NCBI GenBank assembly: GCA_937948705.1 | Contig: CALECF010000200.1 | Location: 1-38,391 of the forward strand | DNA from: an uncultured Anaerosolibacter sp. | Lineage (GTDB): Bacteria > Bacillota_A > Clostridia > Peptostreptococcales > Thermotaleaceae | Length of the DNA stretch: 38,391 nt | Reading direction: 5' to 3' | Shown: positions 16,088-24,218 of the stretch, one piece after another | Numbering within the stretch: position 1 is the stretch's first letter | How the letters are laid out: the number at the start of each line of letters is the position of its first letter | Made by a program: the position numbers and the translations under genes | The notes under the pieces: model-generated | The model's input: the letters and a program-made list of their open reading frames with translations, nothing else | Told to the model about the DNA's origin: nothing | Database searches by the model: none

Positions 16088-16155
16088 GAGGCTAAGGTTA
16101 AGTTTAAGGTTAACATCTTTTCTCTCAACCTTAGCCTCAACCTCAACCTTAGGTT
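16088..16155. repeat. Imperfect inverted/tandem repeat between metG and tatD
   Basis: A 12-bp perfect inverted repeat GAGGCTAAGGTT/AACCTTAGCCTC (16088-16099 with 16127-16138) is flanked by further copies of the AAGGTT/AACCTTA unit. There is no T-run after it, so terminator function is doubtful. It looks like the repeats at 32268-32388 and 37662-37740 in style but not in sequence. Confidence 0.55.
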
Positions 16156-16158
16156 TTA

Positions 16159-18117
16159 CTATCTTACCTCAGCACCACTTTCAGCATCGGCTGTGACAAG
16201 ACTTAATTTTCCATCAGTCTCAGCGGATAAAATCATTCCTCTCGATTCTTCTCCCCTAAGGACAACGGGCTTCAGATTTACCACCACCACAACCTTCTTA
16301 CCCACAAGCTCCTCTGGCTTAAAATGCTGGGCGATTCCAGATACAACTTGTCTCGTGTCACTTCCAATTTTAACTTGTAAAATCAAAAGCTTGTCGGCCT
16401 TAGGGTGCTTTCGGCACTCTAAAACCTCTCCCATCCTTAGATCAAGCTTAGCAAAATCATCGTACAAGATTTCCGGCTTAATTTCTATCAATTTTTTTTC
16501 TTCCTTCAGTTGTATTTCTTCCTTTGGTTTTTCTTCTTCCTTGGTATCACTGGCTGCTGCCAAAGCTTCTAATTCCTTAGCAATATCTATTCTTGGAAAC
16601 AACGCCTCTTGTTTGTTTACCTTAATACCAGCTGGAAGCTTGCCAAAATGAAAGGTATCATTCCATTCTGTCCCCTGGCCGTGATCTATTCCTAATTGAA
16701 TCCATATCTTCCTTGTAGTTGAATGCATAAATGGTTGAATCAGTACAGAAATAATTCGGATACAATCCGCTAGATTGTATAATACTGTATCTAAACGATC
16801 TTTGTTCCCATCATCCTTAGCTAAAACCCATGGTGCAGTCTCATCAATATACTTATTGGTTCTGCGCACAAGCTTCCATATTTCCTCTAGGGCATTGCTA
16901 AAGTCTAGTTTATTCATTTTTTCTTCCAACTTTGTAGATACTGAAGTAGCAACACTCTTCAAATCTCCATCAAATTCGCCGTCTACTTTTGGCTCTGGAA
17001 TGATACCGCCATTGTATTTATCAATCATAGCGACTGTTCTACTCACCAAATTTCCTAAATCATTGGCCAAATCGGAGTTAATACGACTTAATAATACTTC
17101 ATTGGTAAATACACCATCTTGACCGAAGGAATACTCTCTAAGCAAGAAATACTTTAACGCATCTACGCCATAACGTTCTGATAAGACAACAGGATCTACC
17201 ACATTCCCTTTAGACTTGGACATTTTACCACCCTCTAGAAGAATCCAGCCATGGCCAAATACCTTCTTAGGTAGTGGAATCTCTAACGCCATAAGCATTG
17301 CAGGCCAAATGATGGTATGGAATCTTACGATTTCTTTGCCTACAAGATGTACATCGGCTGGCCAATATTTTTGGTAATCCCCTTCTTGTTCTTCAGGATA
17401 CCCCAGGGCTGTAATATAATTAGATAGGGCATCTAACCAAACATAAATCACATGTCTCTCATCAATAGGAACAGGTATCCCCCAGTTAAAGCTCGTTCTA
17501 GAAATACATAGGTCTTCCAATCCTGGCTTTAAGAAGTTGTTCACCATTTCGTTCTTCCTAGATACAGGCTCTATAAACTCAGGATTCTCTTCGAAGTACT
17601 TCAGTAGTGCATCTTGATATTTTGACAATCTAAAGAAGTAGGATTCCTCTTTTGTCATTTCTACAGGTCTTCCACAGTCAGGACATTTCCCCTCTGTTAC
17701 TTGGGTTTCTGTCCAAAACGCCTCGCAAGGAGTACAATACCAACCCTCATACTCACCCTTATAGATATCTCCCTTTTCATAAAGCTTTTTAAAAATTTCT
17801 TGTACTCTACGCTTGTGGTAGTCATCAGTGGTACGGATAAAAATATCGTAGGATATCTCCATGGTTTTCCATAGATCTTTGATCCCTTCTACAATGCCAT
17901 CGATATATTCCTTCGGCTGTAGTCCCTTTTCTTCCGCTGCTCTTTGCAGTTTCTGCCCATGCTCATCAGTTCCCGTTAAAAACTTCACGTCATATCCTGT
18001 AGCCCTCTTAAATCTTGCCATGGCATCAGCTGCCACCGTGGTATAGGTATGACCAATATGCAGCTTACTGCTAGGATAATAAATGGGTGTTGTAATGTAA
18101 TATGTTCCTTTACTCAT
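16159..18117 (-). CDS. metG: Methionyl-tRNA synthetase
   Basis: A 652-aa class I aminoacyl-tRNA synthetase charging tRNA-Met. Seen: HIGH at 20-23, four zinc-binding Cys at 128/131/145/148 (CTPC...CPDC), KMSKS at 298-302, the anticodon-binding helical domain, a Lys/Glu-rich linker, and a C-terminal EMAP/tRNA-binding domain ([20 protein letters not shown] onward) for dimerisation. The start is set at the ATG 18117, with AAGGAGG 8 nt upstream. The 12-codon extension [12 protein letters not shown] is the translated ribosome-site region. It is transcribed behind a Met-specific T-box leader, one small gene downstream of it. Confidence 0.97.
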   Translation of the reverse strand: MSKGTYYITTPIYYPSSKLHIGHTYTTVAADAMARFKRATGYDVKFLTGTDEHGQKLQRAAEEKGLQPKEYIDGIVEGIKDLWKTMEISYDIFIRTTDDYHKRRVQEIFKKLYEKGDIYKGEYEGWYCTPCEAFWTETQVTEGKCPDCGRPVEMTKEESYFFRLSKYQDALLKYFEENPEFIEPVSRKNEMVNNFLKPGLEDLCISRTSFNWGIPVPIDERHVIYVWLDALSNYITALGYPEEQEGDYQKYWPADVHLVGKEIVRFHTIIWPAMLMALEIPLPKKVFGHGWILLEGGKMSKSKGNVVDPVVLSERYGVDALKYFLLREYSFGQDGVFTNEVLLSRINSDLANDLGNLVSRTVAMIDKYNGGIIPEPKVDGEFDGDLKSVATSVSTKLEEKMNKLDFSNALEEIWKLVRRTNKYIDETAPWVLAKDDGNKDRLDTVLYNLADCIRIISVLIQPFMHSTTRKIWIQLGIDHGQGTEWNDTFHFGKLPAGIKVNKQEALFPRIDIAKELEALAAASDTKEEEKPKEEIQLKEEKKLIEIKPEILYDDFAKLDLRMGEVLECRKHPKADKLLILQVKIGSDTRQVVSGIAQHFKPEELVGKKVVVVVNLKPVVLRGEESRGMILSAETDGKLSLVTADAESGAEVR

Positions 18118-18118
18118 T

Positions 18119-18397
18119 TTACGTCCTCCTTCTTCTCTTCTTTCTTTTTTCATTCTTCAATAAAAGCAATTCATACAAACCAAATAGTAACATCAATCCA
18201 TGACCCCATAAGGTAACTCTCAGCTGACTATACTCCCCCGTTTTCACATATTGAAGGACGAATAGAGAAAAATCCTTTGGATCCAATAAAATAACCATTA
18301 GGGCAACAACGATGTAAAGAATTGCTATTACGATAAATCCCTTGAGATATCCATAAATAAATCGTAAAGATAACCCCAGCTGTTTTTCCCCTCGCAC
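18119..18397 (-). CDS. Small two-helix membrane protein
   Basis: About 92 aa with two membrane segments ([19 protein letters not shown] and [18 protein letters not shown]) and a very basic C-terminus ([11 protein letters not shown]). I do not recognise the family. The likely start is the GTG at 18395-18397, with GAGGTGAT 6 nt before it; the frame is open 7 codons further upstream. It lies between the Met T-box and metG, whose start is 1 nt from its stop, so it is co-transcribed with metG and its expression should follow charged tRNA-Met levels. A role in methionine transport or sensing cannot be claimed from the sequence. Confidence 0.65.
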   Translation of the reverse strand: MRGEKQLGLSLRFIYGYLKGFIVIAILYIVVALMVILLDPKDFSLFVLQYVKTGEYSQLRVTLWGHGLMLLFGLYELLLLKNEKRKKRRRRT

Positions 18398-18465
18398 AGC
18401 ATCACCTCTCTTCAACAAACAACTACATCCTCTGCTATTCTTTCCAATCTTTTCAAAAAAAATAA

Positions 18466-18740
18466 AACCCTCATCCCATCATATAGGGACGAGGGTTAAC
18501 TCGCGCTACCACCCTAGTTTATTATTGTCTCACGACAATAAACTCAGTAAGTGACTTGTGTATCACCTTGCAGAGATAACGGCTGCAATACCGGCACAAC
18601 CTTAGTGTTCACCTCAGTCATGCAGTTCAGGGGCCATCTTCAGCATTTTCATCCGTACCAGCTTCCACCTATCCTGGCTCTCTATGACGTATTCCGTATG
18701 CCTACTCTTCCCATCATTACTTTTCATCTATAATATAGTT
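18466..18740 (-). promoter_or_regulatory. T-box riboswitch, Met-specific
   Basis: A complete T-box leader on the minus strand. The T-box AGGGTGGTAGCGCG (18502-18515) forms the antiterminator that pairs with the tRNA acceptor end. The terminator stem (18466-18477 with 18486-18497) is followed by a T-run. Stem I has AGAGAG, the GGTGGAAG distal loop and AGTA-GGCAT pairing with ATGCT. The specifier loop then reads GAA-G-ATG, giving an AUG (Met) codon at 18635-18637. Uncharged tRNA-Met would stabilise read-through into the membrane protein gene, metG and probably tatD. Confidence 0.93.
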
Positions 18741-18751
18741 AGTATATATTT

Positions 18752-18780
18752 AATGTATAGAAATATGCATAAATTGTCAA
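18752..18780 (-). promoter_or_regulatory. Promoter of the T-box/metG transcript
   Basis: -35 TTGACA (18775-18780), 17-nt spacer, -10 TACATT (18752-18757) on the minus strand, just upstream of T-box stem I. Confidence 0.7.
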
Positions 18781-18823
18781 GATTTTTTCAATAAAATTCA
18801 TTTCTTTTAGGTCCCTTGCCATC

Positions 18824-19357
18824 TTACAAAAACAATACACTACATACCACCACAGAAGCAATGACAGCTGCCAGGTGGGAGATCAATGCGGCCCCTAGGG
18901 TATGTCTAGTATTTCTAATGGTTACGGCACCAAAATACACCGCCATGGTATAGAAAATCGTCTCCGCTGAACCCATCATGGTAGATGCTACCCTTCCGAT
19001 GAAGGAATCCGCCCCATAGATTTGTACAATATCCCTAACAATGCCCAAGGCGCCGCTCCCTGATATAGGTCTCATGATTACCAAGGGCACTACTTCTTGT
19101 GGGATGCCGACCAGATTGGTAATGGGTGATAGAAGCCTGGTAAACAGGCTTAATGCTCCAGATTCCCGAAAGATACCAATGGCAAGGAAAATAGCAATCA
19201 TATAGGGCATAATCCGTATGGCTGTTCGAAAGCCTTCACCCGCCCCTTCCACAAAGGCCTCATAGATATTCACTTTCTTTATAAAACCATGAACCAGGAT
19301 CATAGTAATTAAAATGGGTATAATCATCACCGATACAATGCTCAGTAACCTCAACAT
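18824..19357 (-). CDS. spmB: Spore maturation protein B
   Basis: A 177-aa polytopic membrane protein of the nucleoside-recognition/Gate fold, matching SpmB. Conserved pieces include RIMPYMIAIFLAIGIFRESG, the MRPISGSGALGIV turn and STMMGSAETIFYTMAVYFG. SpmA and SpmB act in the developing spore and are needed for core dehydration and heat resistance in B. subtilis. The gene lies 4 nt after spmA, so translation is probably coupled. It is the last gene of the pair. Confidence 0.95.
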   Translation of the reverse strand: MLRLLSIVSVMIIPILITMILVHGFIKKVNIYEAFVEGAGEGFRTAIRIMPYMIAIFLAIGIFRESGALSLFTRLLSPITNLVGIPQEVVPLVIMRPISGSGALGIVRDIVQIYGADSFIGRVASTMMGSAETIFYTMAVYFGAVTIRNTRHTLGAALISHLAAVIASVVVCSVLFL

Positions 19358-19361
19358 GGCA

Positions 19362-19934
19362 TCACTTCCTTTCCATCATTTTGCAGGCCAATATCCCCAC
19401 CACTGTTGAAACTGTAGTGGCAATCAATGTGGCACCGATGATTTCTGTAGGGTTTACCGATCCTGCATCAGCCCGAATCTTCAGTACAGACAATGGTATC
19501 AGCTGGATAGACGACATATTGATCACTAAAAACATGCACATACTATTGGTGGCTCGATCCTTCTGAGGATTTAGCTGTTGCAGCTCTTCCATGGCCTTCA
19601 AGCCCAGTGCCGTTGCTGAATTCCCTGCCCCAAACATGTTTGCTACCATATTCATCATAATGGCACTAATGGCAGGGTGATTTTTAGGGATCTCTGGGAA
19701 TAAAATCCGTATCAAAGGCCCCATAGCTTTGCTCATACTTTGAATGAGTCCTGATTTTTCAGCAATATTCATCAGACCTAACCAAACGGCCATGATTCCG
19801 GTCAATCCAATAGCAAAAGTCACCGCCTCCTGGCTATGATGGATTACTACCTGATTCACAATATCTACCTTACCATTGACCAGGGCAATCCCTACACCTC
19901 CTATGATCATGACAAACCAAATGATATTCATCAT
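19362..19934 (-). CDS. spmA: Spore maturation protein A
   Basis: A 190-aa membrane protein, partner of SpmB. The N-terminal hydrophobic helix, LTGIMAVWLGLMNIAEKSGL, NMFGAGNSATALGLKAME and NMSSIQLIP are typical of SpmA. It has about five membrane segments and no frame breaks. The pair is transcribed as spmA-spmB, with no dacB nearby although that gene precedes them in B. subtilis. Confidence 0.95.
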   Translation of the reverse strand: MMNIIWFVMIIGGVGIALVNGKVDIVNQVVIHHSQEAVTFAIGLTGIMAVWLGLMNIAEKSGLIQSMSKAMGPLIRILFPEIPKNHPAISAIMMNMVANMFGAGNSATALGLKAMEELQQLNPQKDRATNSMCMFLVINMSSIQLIPLSVLKIRADAGSVNPTEIIGATLIATTVSTVVGILACKMMERK

Positions 19935-19974
19935 ACCATCATCTCCCTCACCGTGAGTTATATGAAAGTATATG

Positions 19975-20022
19975 ACTGAATCCCGACTTATATCTCTTAA
20001 GAGATATAAATCGGGATTCAGT
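19975..20022. terminator. Hairpin after the PepV-type dipeptidase gene
   Basis: Long near-perfect stem ACTGAATCCCGA...TCGGGATTCAGT, extended by TTATATCTCT/AGATATAA around a TAAG loop. It lies between the dipeptidase stop (20027) and spmA; the T-tract is weak on either strand. Confidence 0.65.
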
Positions 20023-20026
20023 TTAT

Positions 20027-21364
20027 CTACTTTGCCAACTCTGCAATGGCTTTGATGTACATTCTTAGACTCTTTACCAAGGTATCAATCTCTATATACT
20101 CATCCGCTTGGTGGGCCATCTTCTCTCCACCCGGGAATGTAGGCCCAAAGGCTACAAAATTTTCAAAGGCTCTGGCATAGGTTGCGCCCCCCGAAGCAAT
20201 CGGTGTACTATCAGCGCCCGTTTCCTCTTCATAGACCTTTCTAAGTTCCTGTATTAATCTATGTTCATTGGGTACATACAGAGGTGCTAGATAATCAACC
20301 TCCTGATATACAAGATCGTATTTTTCAGCGGCAGCTTGAACCATTTGAACGATTTCTTCTTTTCTCTTGGTTACTGGGAATCGGACATCTACACCGATTA
20401 CCTGTTGCTCCTCGTTCAGATCAATCTTCGCCACGTTGAAGGTTAATTTTCCCGATGGTTCATCTTCACAATTCCCTACGATCTTCTGTCCATAACAATC
20501 CTCGCCCACCATTTCCGAAATAAAATTAATGGCCTCAGTTTCAATTCCTGCCTGCTTCAAAGCCATACATAATCTGATAATAGCATTTTTTCCAAGGAAA
20601 GCCTTAGCAGAATGGGCACCTTTCCCTAAAACGGTAACATTCTCCCCATCCCTTTCATAGTCGAAATGCAGCTCCTCTAAAACCTTGATAACTCTGGGAT
20701 TATTCTGAAAGTTATATGTACAATGATCTGGAACACTGTTATATGCATTTCCCCCTGAAACAAGAACCCTTCTGGCCTTGTTACAGATCAATTGAAACTG
20801 CAGCAAGCCTTTTTCTGCAAAGATCAGAGGATAATCACTATCAGGGGTGAAGCCGCAGCTCGGCGTCTCCTCTTGCTCCTTATATTTGTGAATACACTCC
20901 CATCGAGTTTCCTCATTTACACCTACAATCAACCTGATCCTCTTATGGATAGGTAATCCCAACTCTTGGATGGCCTTCATGGCATAGAGGGCAGCAATGG
21001 TTGGTGCCTTGTCATCCACCGTTCCCCTGCCGAAGATCTTTCCTTCATGGATTTCTGCCCCATAGGGAGGATATTGCCAAGTCTTTGGATCCCCCTCAGG
21101 TACTACGTCCACATGACCAAGCACTCCGATCATTTCTTCCCCTTCACCCATCTCCGCATAGCCATAATAACCATTTCCGTATTTTACACGAAACCCCATA
21201 TCTTCCGCTATTTTCAATGTATATCTTAAAGCATGGTCAACGCCTTCTCCGAAAGGCATACCCTCTACGGGGTTATCTTCCACACTTTTTATGCGCACCA
21301 ATTCTTGTATCTTCTGGATCATTTCATCCTTTAGTTCATCAATCTTCTGATCAATTCCCTGCAT
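20027..21364 (-). CDS. M20-family dipeptidase, PepV/Sapep type
   Basis: A 445-aa cytoplasmic metallopeptidase. The M20 metal ligands are visible: His84 in LGHVDVVPEGD, Asp117 in FGRGTVDDKAP, Glu151/Glu152 in GVNEETRW, Asp near 175-177 in GFTPDSDYPLIFAEKG, and a late His in MAHQADEYI. The inserted lid/dimerisation domain (about 185-370) and the TPDSDYP motif mark the PepV/Sapep subgroup, which cleaves dipeptides (beta-alanyl and D-aminoacyl ones in known members). It is a single gene with hairpins at both ends. It is probably used for peptide nutrition; the exact substrate is not readable from sequence. Confidence 0.92.
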   Translation of the reverse strand: MQGIDQKIDELKDEMIQKIQELVRIKSVEDNPVEGMPFGEGVDHALRYTLKIAEDMGFRVKYGNGYYGYAEMGEGEEMIGVLGHVDVVPEGDPKTWQYPPYGAEIHEGKIFGRGTVDDKAPTIAALYAMKAIQELGLPIHKRIRLIVGVNEETRWECIHKYKEQEETPSCGFTPDSDYPLIFAEKGLLQFQLICNKARRVLVSGGNAYNSVPDHCTYNFQNNPRVIKVLEELHFDYERDGENVTVLGKGAHSAKAFLGKNAIIRLCMALKQAGIETEAINFISEMVGEDCYGQKIVGNCEDEPSGKLTFNVAKIDLNEEQQVIGVDVRFPVTKRKEEIVQMVQAAAEKYDLVYQEVDYLAPLYVPNEHRLIQELRKVYEEETGADSTPIASGGATYARAFENFVAFGPTFPGGEKMAHQADEYIEIDTLVKSLRMYIKAIAELAK

Positions 21365-21484
21365 ATCATTTCCTCCTTATATACCTTCTAAAAAAACACC
21401 AGAAAAGAACGGGCATTTTTTACAGCACTATTTATAATACCCTAAAACAGAGGGGATTTAAACAACCCAGAAAAAATTTTACCT

Positions 21485-21527
21485 ATAAACAAACTCCCTT
21501 GTGCTTTTCACAAGGGAGTTTGTTTAT
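21485..21527. terminator. Terminator of the sigma/anti-sigma/B-box operon
   Basis: A 19-bp perfect stem (21485-21503 with 21509-21527) and a 5-nt loop, including the stop codon of the B-box protein gene. Confidence 0.85.
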
Positions 21528-22183
21528 AACAATTCGTTTTCTTCTTGAAGTTTTTCTGTTCTTCTTGCTCTTCGAAGTAGGTATACACCCAATACGACCA
21601 GTCCAACAGGCACAATATTTCTATGAATATCATAGATCCAATAGGTAGGAAACTCATTGCCAAAGATTCGTTTTAATATATTCGCCGCAAAATCTATTAG
21701 GTTTTTAAACACGGCGATTCCTCCTAAGATAATCAGTCCAATCCCCAAGTATTTATGATTTATGCTACCCCAGTCTATCTCATAGATAATTTTGTCTTCC
21801 ACCATGTCGCCTCGCATGAACTGCTTTCTGGTATTGATACTATCGAAAAAGCTATAAAACCATATAATCACACCTAAGGAAATAATCACACCCTCTGTCA
21901 TCACCCCAAGGGCAAAGACCACGACAAATGCTGAAAGCAACTGTAATCCTCTGTTCATGAGTCCCATATACATTTGCCCGCAACCAGGAATCAAAGAAAA
22001 TACCAGACTCCAAAACTTACTAAAGTCGCCTAATCCTTTCTTTCCTTGAAATAAGTTTTTCTCAATGCAGTGACGACAAACCTTTTTTCCCTGAACCTCT
22101 GTGATACAATCCCCACAGACAGGATGACTACATACACTACAAATGTATTCCGATTGTCTTTCCTTGTGATATTGACATTTCAT
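21524..22183 (-). CDS. B-box-type zinc-finger multi-spanning membrane protein
   Basis: A 219-aa protein. The N-terminus (1-45) has a B-box-like zinc-binding array MKCQYHKERQSEYICSVCSH, followed by PVCGDC and CRHC. A TM2-like membrane region follows (SLIPGCGQMYMGLMNRGLQL, then two hydrophobic helices), and the C-terminus has two more membrane segments and a charged tail. It is the third gene of an operon with an ECF sigma factor and its zinc anti-sigma factor, 3 nt after the latter. It may be part of the signalling path or its output; no function is established. Confidence 0.85.
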   Translation of the reverse strand: MKCQYHKERQSEYICSVCSHPVCGDCITEVQGKKVCRHCIEKNLFQGKKGLGDFSKFWSLVFSLIPGCGQMYMGLMNRGLQLLSAFVVVFALGVMTEGVIISLGVIIWFYSFFDSINTRKQFMRGDMVEDKIIYEIDWGSINHKYLGIGLIILGGIAVFKNLIDFAANILKRIFGNEFPTYWIYDIHRNIVPVGLVVLGVYLLRRARRTEKLQEENELL

Positions 22184-22186
22184 CCT

Positions 22187-22642
22187 CTAATCCCTCCATA
22201 TTCTTATATCAATATTATTAAAAAGCCTAGAAATATTTCGATTGACCTCATCCATAGAAAAAATAATGCTCTTTTGAATCACACTGGTCTTGTAGAGCAC
22301 TTGATTATAGTTCACATGATTTGAAATACCTGCCACATTGATAACAATCATTAGAATCCCTGCGGCAACTAGGCTTCTTCCCCAACCCTTATAAAGCGCA
22401 TTCGGACGTTCTGGCTTCCTATGGATTTTCTGAACCTTCGCCATTACTTCGAAAGTAAAGTCAGGCGGTGCCTTGATCTGCGCTGGCAAATCCAACATCC
22501 GATGCAATGCTTTCTGTATTCTCCACTCCTCATTACATGCCTCGCAGGTCAATAAATGGCTCTCAACTTCCTTTTTAAACTCTTCCTCTAATTCTTTTCG
22601 AATATATCGATCTAGCATTCTCTCTATCTTTTCGCACGTCAT
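22187..22642 (-). CDS. Zinc-binding anti-sigma factor (ZAS type), membrane-anchored
   Basis: A 151-aa protein with an N-terminal anti-sigma domain (about 1-45) carrying the H-x3-C-x2-C zinc motif in ESHLLTCEACNEEW. A linker follows, then one membrane segment (SLVAAGILMIVINVAGI, about 91-107) and a short outside tail of about 45 residues. It overlaps the sigma factor gene by 4 nt (ATGA), the usual coupling of an ECF sigma factor and its inhibitor. It should hold the sigma factor at the membrane until a signal, perhaps envelope or redox stress, releases it. Confidence 0.9.
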   Translation of the reverse strand: MTCEKIERMLDRYIRKELEEEFKKEVESHLLTCEACNEEWRIQKALHRMLDLPAQIKAPPDFTFEVMAKVQKIHRKPERPNALYKGWGRSLVAAGILMIVINVAGISNHVNYNQVLYKTSVIQKSIIFSMDEVNRNISRLFNNIDIRIWRD

Positions 22643-23196
22643 AGAAGTTCACCTCCGCCATAGTGGATTTCAACTTGCTTCTTGATCATTGCCCTGGCCC
22701 GGTATAAACCTGTTTCTATGGTTTTCATGGGCATATCTAACACCTCACTGATTTCCCTATACTTCATATTTTCAAAATGATACATGATCACCAGCAGTTT
22801 ATATTTCTCAGGGAGAAGGTTAATGATCGTGCTTATGGCTTCTCTCTGTTCATTTAAGATAGCTAGTTGTTCCGGCCCCGGCTCCTGATCCACCAGAAGT
22901 TCCTCATTCACAAGGTACATTGTATCCTGCTTCGCCTTTCTCTTTCTATCCCAATCAATACAACTATTTACCGCAACCCTATAGATCCAGGTAGATACCT
23001 TTGACTGAAATCGAAAAGTATCCATCTGTCTGTAAATTTTAATAAAGATTTCCTGGGCCACATCCTGGGTCTCCCCATAATCATTGGTATAGCCATAGAC
23101 CAAAGCAAAAATCTTATCCTTATATCGGTCAATGATCTGGGGAAACAGGTCCTGATTCCCTTGAATAATTTTTTTCACTATTTCTTCATCCGTCAA
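22639..23196 (-). CDS. ECF-family RNA polymerase sigma factor
   Basis: About 185 aa with sigma region 2 (LFPQIIDRYKDKIFALVYGY, then DVAQEIFIKIYRQMDTF and KVSTWIYRVAVNSCIDWDR) and region 4 (LPEKYKLLVIMYHFENMKYR, then ISEVLDMPMKTIETGLYRAR). The region 4 helix-turn-helix selects the -35. I prefer the TTG at 23194-23196 as start, because AGGAGG lies 8 nt before it; the upstream GTG and ATG overlap or crowd that site. It heads the three-gene operon with anti-sigma and B-box protein. A possible ECF-type promoter 31 nt upstream (CGTCTA -10) suggests autoregulation. Confidence 0.92.
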   Translation of the reverse strand: MTDEEIVKKIIQGNQDLFPQIIDRYKDKIFALVYGYTNDYGETQDVAQEIFIKIYRQMDTFRFQSKVSTWIYRVAVNSCIDWDRKRKAKQDTMYLVNEELLVDQEPGPEQLAILNEQREAISTIINLLPEKYKLLVIMYHFENMKYREISEVLDMPMKTIETGLYRARAMIKKQVEIHYGGGELL

Positions 23197-23226
23197 AAGC
23201 ATCACCTCCTTGCGTATCCATTCATT

Positions 23227-23255
23227 TAGACGTACAATAATAAAAAGACCCTACA
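23227..23255 (-). promoter_or_regulatory. Candidate ECF-type autoregulated promoter
   Basis: On the minus strand, TGTAGGGT (23248-23255), a 15-nt gap, then CGTCTA (23227-23232). CGTC-type -10 elements are typical for ECF sigma factors. The start point would be near 23220, giving a leader of about 24 nt that contains the AGGAGG site. Confidence 0.4.
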
Positions 23256-23297
23256 GTGATTTTAATATTTTTTTCAAAACATATAGAAATGATTACC

Positions 23298-23322
23298 GTT
23301 TCACTTTTAAATAAATGGGTAT
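23298..23322 (+). promoter_or_regulatory. Candidate sigma-B-type promoter of the ytxH-like gene
   Basis: GTTTCA (23298-23303), 13-nt spacer, GGGTAT (23317-23322), close to the sigma-B consensus GTTTAA-N12-15-GGGTAT known from Bacillus. It lies about 57 nt upstream of the YtxH start; B. subtilis ytxH is part of the general stress regulon. Confidence 0.45.
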
Positions 23323-23378
23323 TAAATAGCTAACTGTGAATGTCCAAAAAACTTTAATAATAGAAAGGGGACTTTAAA

Positions 23379-23750
23379 ATGAGATTGGTGAGAGATTTAC
23401 AAAGAAAAAGAAAGCTTGAGCAGCAAAAAAAGCTAGCAAAGGGAGTAGCTCTTGGCACACTGATAGGTGGTCTTATAGGAAGTACTGCCGGTGTACTTTT
23501 GGCACCTGATTCAGGTAAAAACACAAGAAAGAAAATTCAAGATGGCGCCGTAGAACTGAAGACCACTGTGGAAAAAAATGTTGAAGAGGCAAAATCAAAT
23601 ATTGGGAATACCCTAAAGGACAAAAAAGAGGATATCCGCGCAGTGGTAGGAAAAATCCGTAACCTTCGTAAAGATGCCTCTGAAGATGCCGCTGCATGCA
23701 TCGATTCTGTTGAAGAAGAGGTTGCAACCATATCAGAGGAAAAAATCTAA
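23379..23750 (+). CDS. YtxH domain-containing protein
   Basis: A 123-aa protein with a basic, Gln/Lys-rich N-terminus, one Gly-rich hydrophobic segment (GTLIGGLIGSTAGVLLAP, about 31-48) and then the typical YtxH sequence DSGKNTRKKIQDGA leading into a long amphipathic helix. YtxH proteins are small general-stress envelope proteins of unknown mechanism. It has an AGAAAGGGG ribosome site and is followed after 21 nt by the DUF948-like gene, so the two probably form an operon. Divergent from the ECF operon. Confidence 0.88.
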   Translation: MRLVRDLQRKRKLEQQKKLAKGVALGTLIGGLIGSTAGVLLAPDSGKNTRKKIQDGAVELKTTVEKNVEEAKSNIGNTLKDKKEDIRAVVGKIRNLRKDASEDAAACIDSVEEEVATISEEKI

Positions 23751-23771
23751 GTAGCTTTGGAGTGATTACAT

Positions 23772-24170
23772 ATGTTAGATACAACGATTCGACTGGGAGA
23801 TCTTGGCACCGCTCTACTTGGTACTGCCCTATTGGTCCTCTTGGTCTATGCTATCCTCGTGCTAAAAAACCTATATGATACGATGAAGGTTTTTCGCAAA
23901 ATTGTGGAAGAAAATGCATCCAACCTCAAAAGTGTGATGGATCGTGCTCCAGCCATAGCTGAAAACATCGAAAGCATTAGCGGGGATCTATCCCATGATG
24001 TCCACGCGGTCCAAGGCACCATCGAAAACTTATTAGGTACCACCGAAGCTGCAGCAGGAGCGTTGGCTGGGAATACCGATGTCATCTCAAGCATCATGGG
24101 TGTTGTTCAAGTCATTATGGTTATCAAAGATTTCTTCAGTGGCTTCCATAAAAAGCGAAGATGGTTTTAA
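23772..24170 (+). CDS. DUF948-like membrane-anchored helical protein
   Basis: A 132-aa protein with an N-terminal membrane helix (TALLGTALLVLLVYAILVL, about 13-31). A long amphipathic, probably coiled-coil region follows with repeated acidic/hydrophobic heptads (VFRKIVEENASNLKSVMDRA), then a second hydrophobic stretch (ISSIMGVVQVIMVIKDFFSG) and a basic tail. The layout matches the DUF948/YtxG class, which in Bacillus is encoded next to ytxH. Its role is unknown; envelope stress is suggested by context. Confidence 0.7.
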   Translation: MLDTTIRLGDLGTALLGTALLVLLVYAILVLKNLYDTMKVFRKIVEENASNLKSVMDRAPAIAENIESISGDLSHDVHAVQGTIENLLGTTEAAAGALAGNTDVISSIMGVVQVIMVIKDFFSGFHKKRRWF

Positions 24171-24176
24171 TACATG

Positions 24177-24218
24177 ATTAAAAAAGGAGAATGATTCTAA
24201 TCATTCTCCTTTTTTAAT
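24177..24218. terminator. Bidirectional terminator between DUF948-like and cca-like genes
   Basis: A 20-bp perfect palindromic stem (24177-24196 with 24199-24218) with T-runs on both strands. It contains the stop codon of the cca-like gene. Confidence 0.9.

Noticed and set aside
18613..18622. T-box specifier read as UGC (Cys) from the GAAC-TGC sequence further along stem I
   Set aside because: The AGTA-GGCAT strand pairs with ATGCT directly before GAA-G-ATG, placing ATG in the specifier loop. The downstream gene metG agrees with Met.
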